Part shown: piece by piece, positions 62,858 to 64,000 of the stretch
How positions within the stretch are numbered: position 1 is the stretch's first letter
Layout of the letters: every line of letters begins with the position of its first letter
Origin: Pseudoalteromonas neustonica
GTDB lineage: Bacteria > Pseudomonadota > Gammaproteobacteria > Enterobacterales > Alteromonadaceae
Assembly (NCBI RefSeq): GCF_001653135.1
Contig: NZ_BDDS01000007.1
Span: 178,152 to 242,151, forward strand
Length of the DNA: 64,000 bases
Reading direction: 5' to 3'
Position numbers and translations under genes: made by a program
Notes under the pieces: model-generated
The model's input: only the letters and a program-made list of their open reading frames with translations
The model's database searches: none
What the model was told of the DNA's origin: nothing

Positions 62858-63874
62858 TTGTCAATAACACTAAGAGAACCAGAATTAAAATTCGGAAAAG
62901 TTAAAGAAGTGGATGGTAGCTCAATTATTCTTTATGCCGATTTTTTAGAGCGTAAATTTGGCGGTACTAATTACTGTGCAGAAGTTGGTGCTTACGTCAA
63001 TTGCGGGGGCGCTAATGGAAATACTATTTGTACTATAAGCAAGGTGCAAATAACAGAAATAGATAAAACCAAAAGAGGGGATAATGGTTTAGAAATTTAT
63101 ACTGAAGAGAGGAGGGTTGTTACTCTTTCAATTTTAGGCTGTGATGTCGGTGGTAAATTTAACCGAGGCGTTAAACGTCTTCCAACAATTAACTATGACA
63201 CATATTTTTTAAGCAGTGACCAAGTAAATCAATTAATAGGTATCAACCTAGAAGAAGATAAAGAGCATTTTTGTGTTACCGATAAAAGTGATGATAATCA
63301 AACTTACTTAAACCTAGACAAGCTTATGGGTAGACACACTGCAATTTTAGGTACGACTGGAAGTGGTAAAAGTTGTACTGTTGCTTCAATAGTTCAATCT
63401 ATCCTCTCAAGTTATGAATGCCCTCGTATCTTATTCTTCGATATTCATAATGAGTACCCTTCAGCGTTTGGCTATAATCAATCTGATCAAAATGACAGCT
63501 TCAAGAGTAGAACAAATGCGATTCCATGGAGTAAATTCTCGTTACCTTATTGGTTTTTAGATTTAGATGAATTTTTTGGTGTTTATAATATTGAACCAGG
63601 CTCTAATCAAAAAGCAATTATAAAAAAAATTATCACTCAACTTAAAGTTACTGAAGCTGAAAAACAACATATCAAAGAAATTATTGTTTCAGCGGATACC
63701 CCTATTTTTTTCAGTATTGATACACTTTTAGCTGATTTGAAAAGTGAAAAGGACTCACAAAGCAGCGCTACTGCAAAAAAGCCTTACGAAAGTATTATCT
63801 TAAAGATAGAAGCTGTACGCCAAGATACAAGGTATTCATTTCTGCATAGCAAGATGGATGATGAGACTTCAGTC
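62858..63874 (+). pseudogene. HerA-like P-loop ATPase (DUF87 family), truncated by an IS66-family element
   Basis: From TTG 62858 (AAGGA 10 bases upstream) 339 codons of HerA-like sequence can be read; an alternative TTG is at 62813. The N-terminal barrel-like domain precedes Walker A GTTGSGKS (165-172) and the HerA-type ILFFDIHNEYPSAF (191-204). Family members run to about 500-600 residues with Walker B, sensor and arginine finger further on; these are absent. Reading passes into the element at 63875 and stops at TAG 63884-63886. Intact relatives are helicase motors that pair with NurA, SIR2 or other nuclease-type effectors in DNA repair or phage defence; no partner is in view. Confidence 0.8.
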
Positions 63875-64000
63875 GTAAGCGTATAGCTAACGACACCTAG
63901 CCTTGCTTAATATTCCAAGGTAATAGCGGTTCAAGGTCATCGGGCTGCTCAGCAAGGTGCTGTAAGCACGTTGATATGTAGTCATGCACTACAAGATCAT
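63875..64000 (-). mobile_element. IS66-family insertion sequence, one end (continues past window)
   Basis: The element begins with GTAAGCG, the typical tip of IS66-family terminal inverted repeats, exactly where HerA homology ends. The interior codes for an IS66 transposase tail on the minus strand. The other end, target duplication and accessory genes lie outside. Confidence 0.75.
63897..64000 (-). CDS. IS66-family transposase, C-terminal 34 residues (partial)
   Basis: Minus-strand reading from the window edge gives DLVVHDYISTCLQHLAEQPD, DLEPLLPWNIKQG and the stop TAG (63897-63899). The xxLLPWN ending is the hallmark of the IS66 Tnp C-terminal domain. The catalytic DDE core lies beyond the window. 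Confidence 0.8.
   Translation of the reverse strand, partial: DLVVHDYISTCLQHLAEQPDDLEPLLPWNIKQG

Overview
The window looks like a chromosomal segment of an AT-rich marine gammaproteobacterium of the Alteromonadales, most likely Pseudoalteromonas. The assignment rests on core gene order that is gammaproteobacterial throughout: mutT-secA; yrbG-kdsD-kdsC-lptCAB-rpoN-hpf-ptsN-rapZ-ptsO; mlaFEDCB-ibaG-murA; degQ-degS; zapG/zapE-rplM-rpsI-petABC-sspAB; and dolP-diaA-yraN-lpoA/rsmI-rnpB. The species call is inference; no 16S rRNA or tRNA gene was seen.

Layout. 1-12.1 kb is the distal part of a surface-polysaccharide (capsule or O-antigen) locus. It has two glycosyltransferases, a GNAT acetyltransferase, a PglC-type initiating sugar-phosphate transferase, two DegT-type aminotransferase-fold proteins, a FemAB-like acyltransferase, a PglF/WbpM-type dehydratase, Ugd, a UDP-uronate epimerase and GalU. 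Together they could make a UDP-4-amino(-acyl) sugar and UDP-uronic acids and load the first sugar onto the lipid carrier. A four-helix-bundle (S23/IVP) gene broken by a short insert and a 16-copy 7-bp tandem repeat sit in the middle. 12.5-19.2 kb holds an M13 peptidase, mutT, secA and a DciA-like gene. 19.3-26.4 kb holds a beta-CASP nuclease and a probable amino-sugar module: a nucleotidyltransferase, a NahK-like sugar kinase and a Tat-exported GH109 glycosidase. 26.4-32 kb carries darP, pmbA, a VOC protein, a DUF1707 protein, a BON-domain protein and two very small genes. 32.7-46.9 kb is the LPS-transport, nitrogen-PTS and Mla envelope block. 46.9-62.4 kb is protease, ribosomal, bc1-complex and division housekeeping ending in the RNase P RNA gene.

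Downstream of rnpB the core order stops. There is a tyrosine-recombinase tail, a HerA-like ATPase cut off by an IS66-family element, and the end of that element's transposase at the window edge. This looks like a decaying island at rnpB.

Intergenic DNA is unusually full of repeats. There are 28 copies of a palindromic REP-like unit (family A), in four arrays, often with a 128-130 bp period. A second palindromic family (B) contains GCGCGGCGTAAAGCCCCGCC-type arms. A set of unrelated-looking 7-bp tandem arrays shares the pattern AGCYNNN. One 264-bp MITE-like element is flanked by TA. No transposase that could mobilise the REPs is present in the window.
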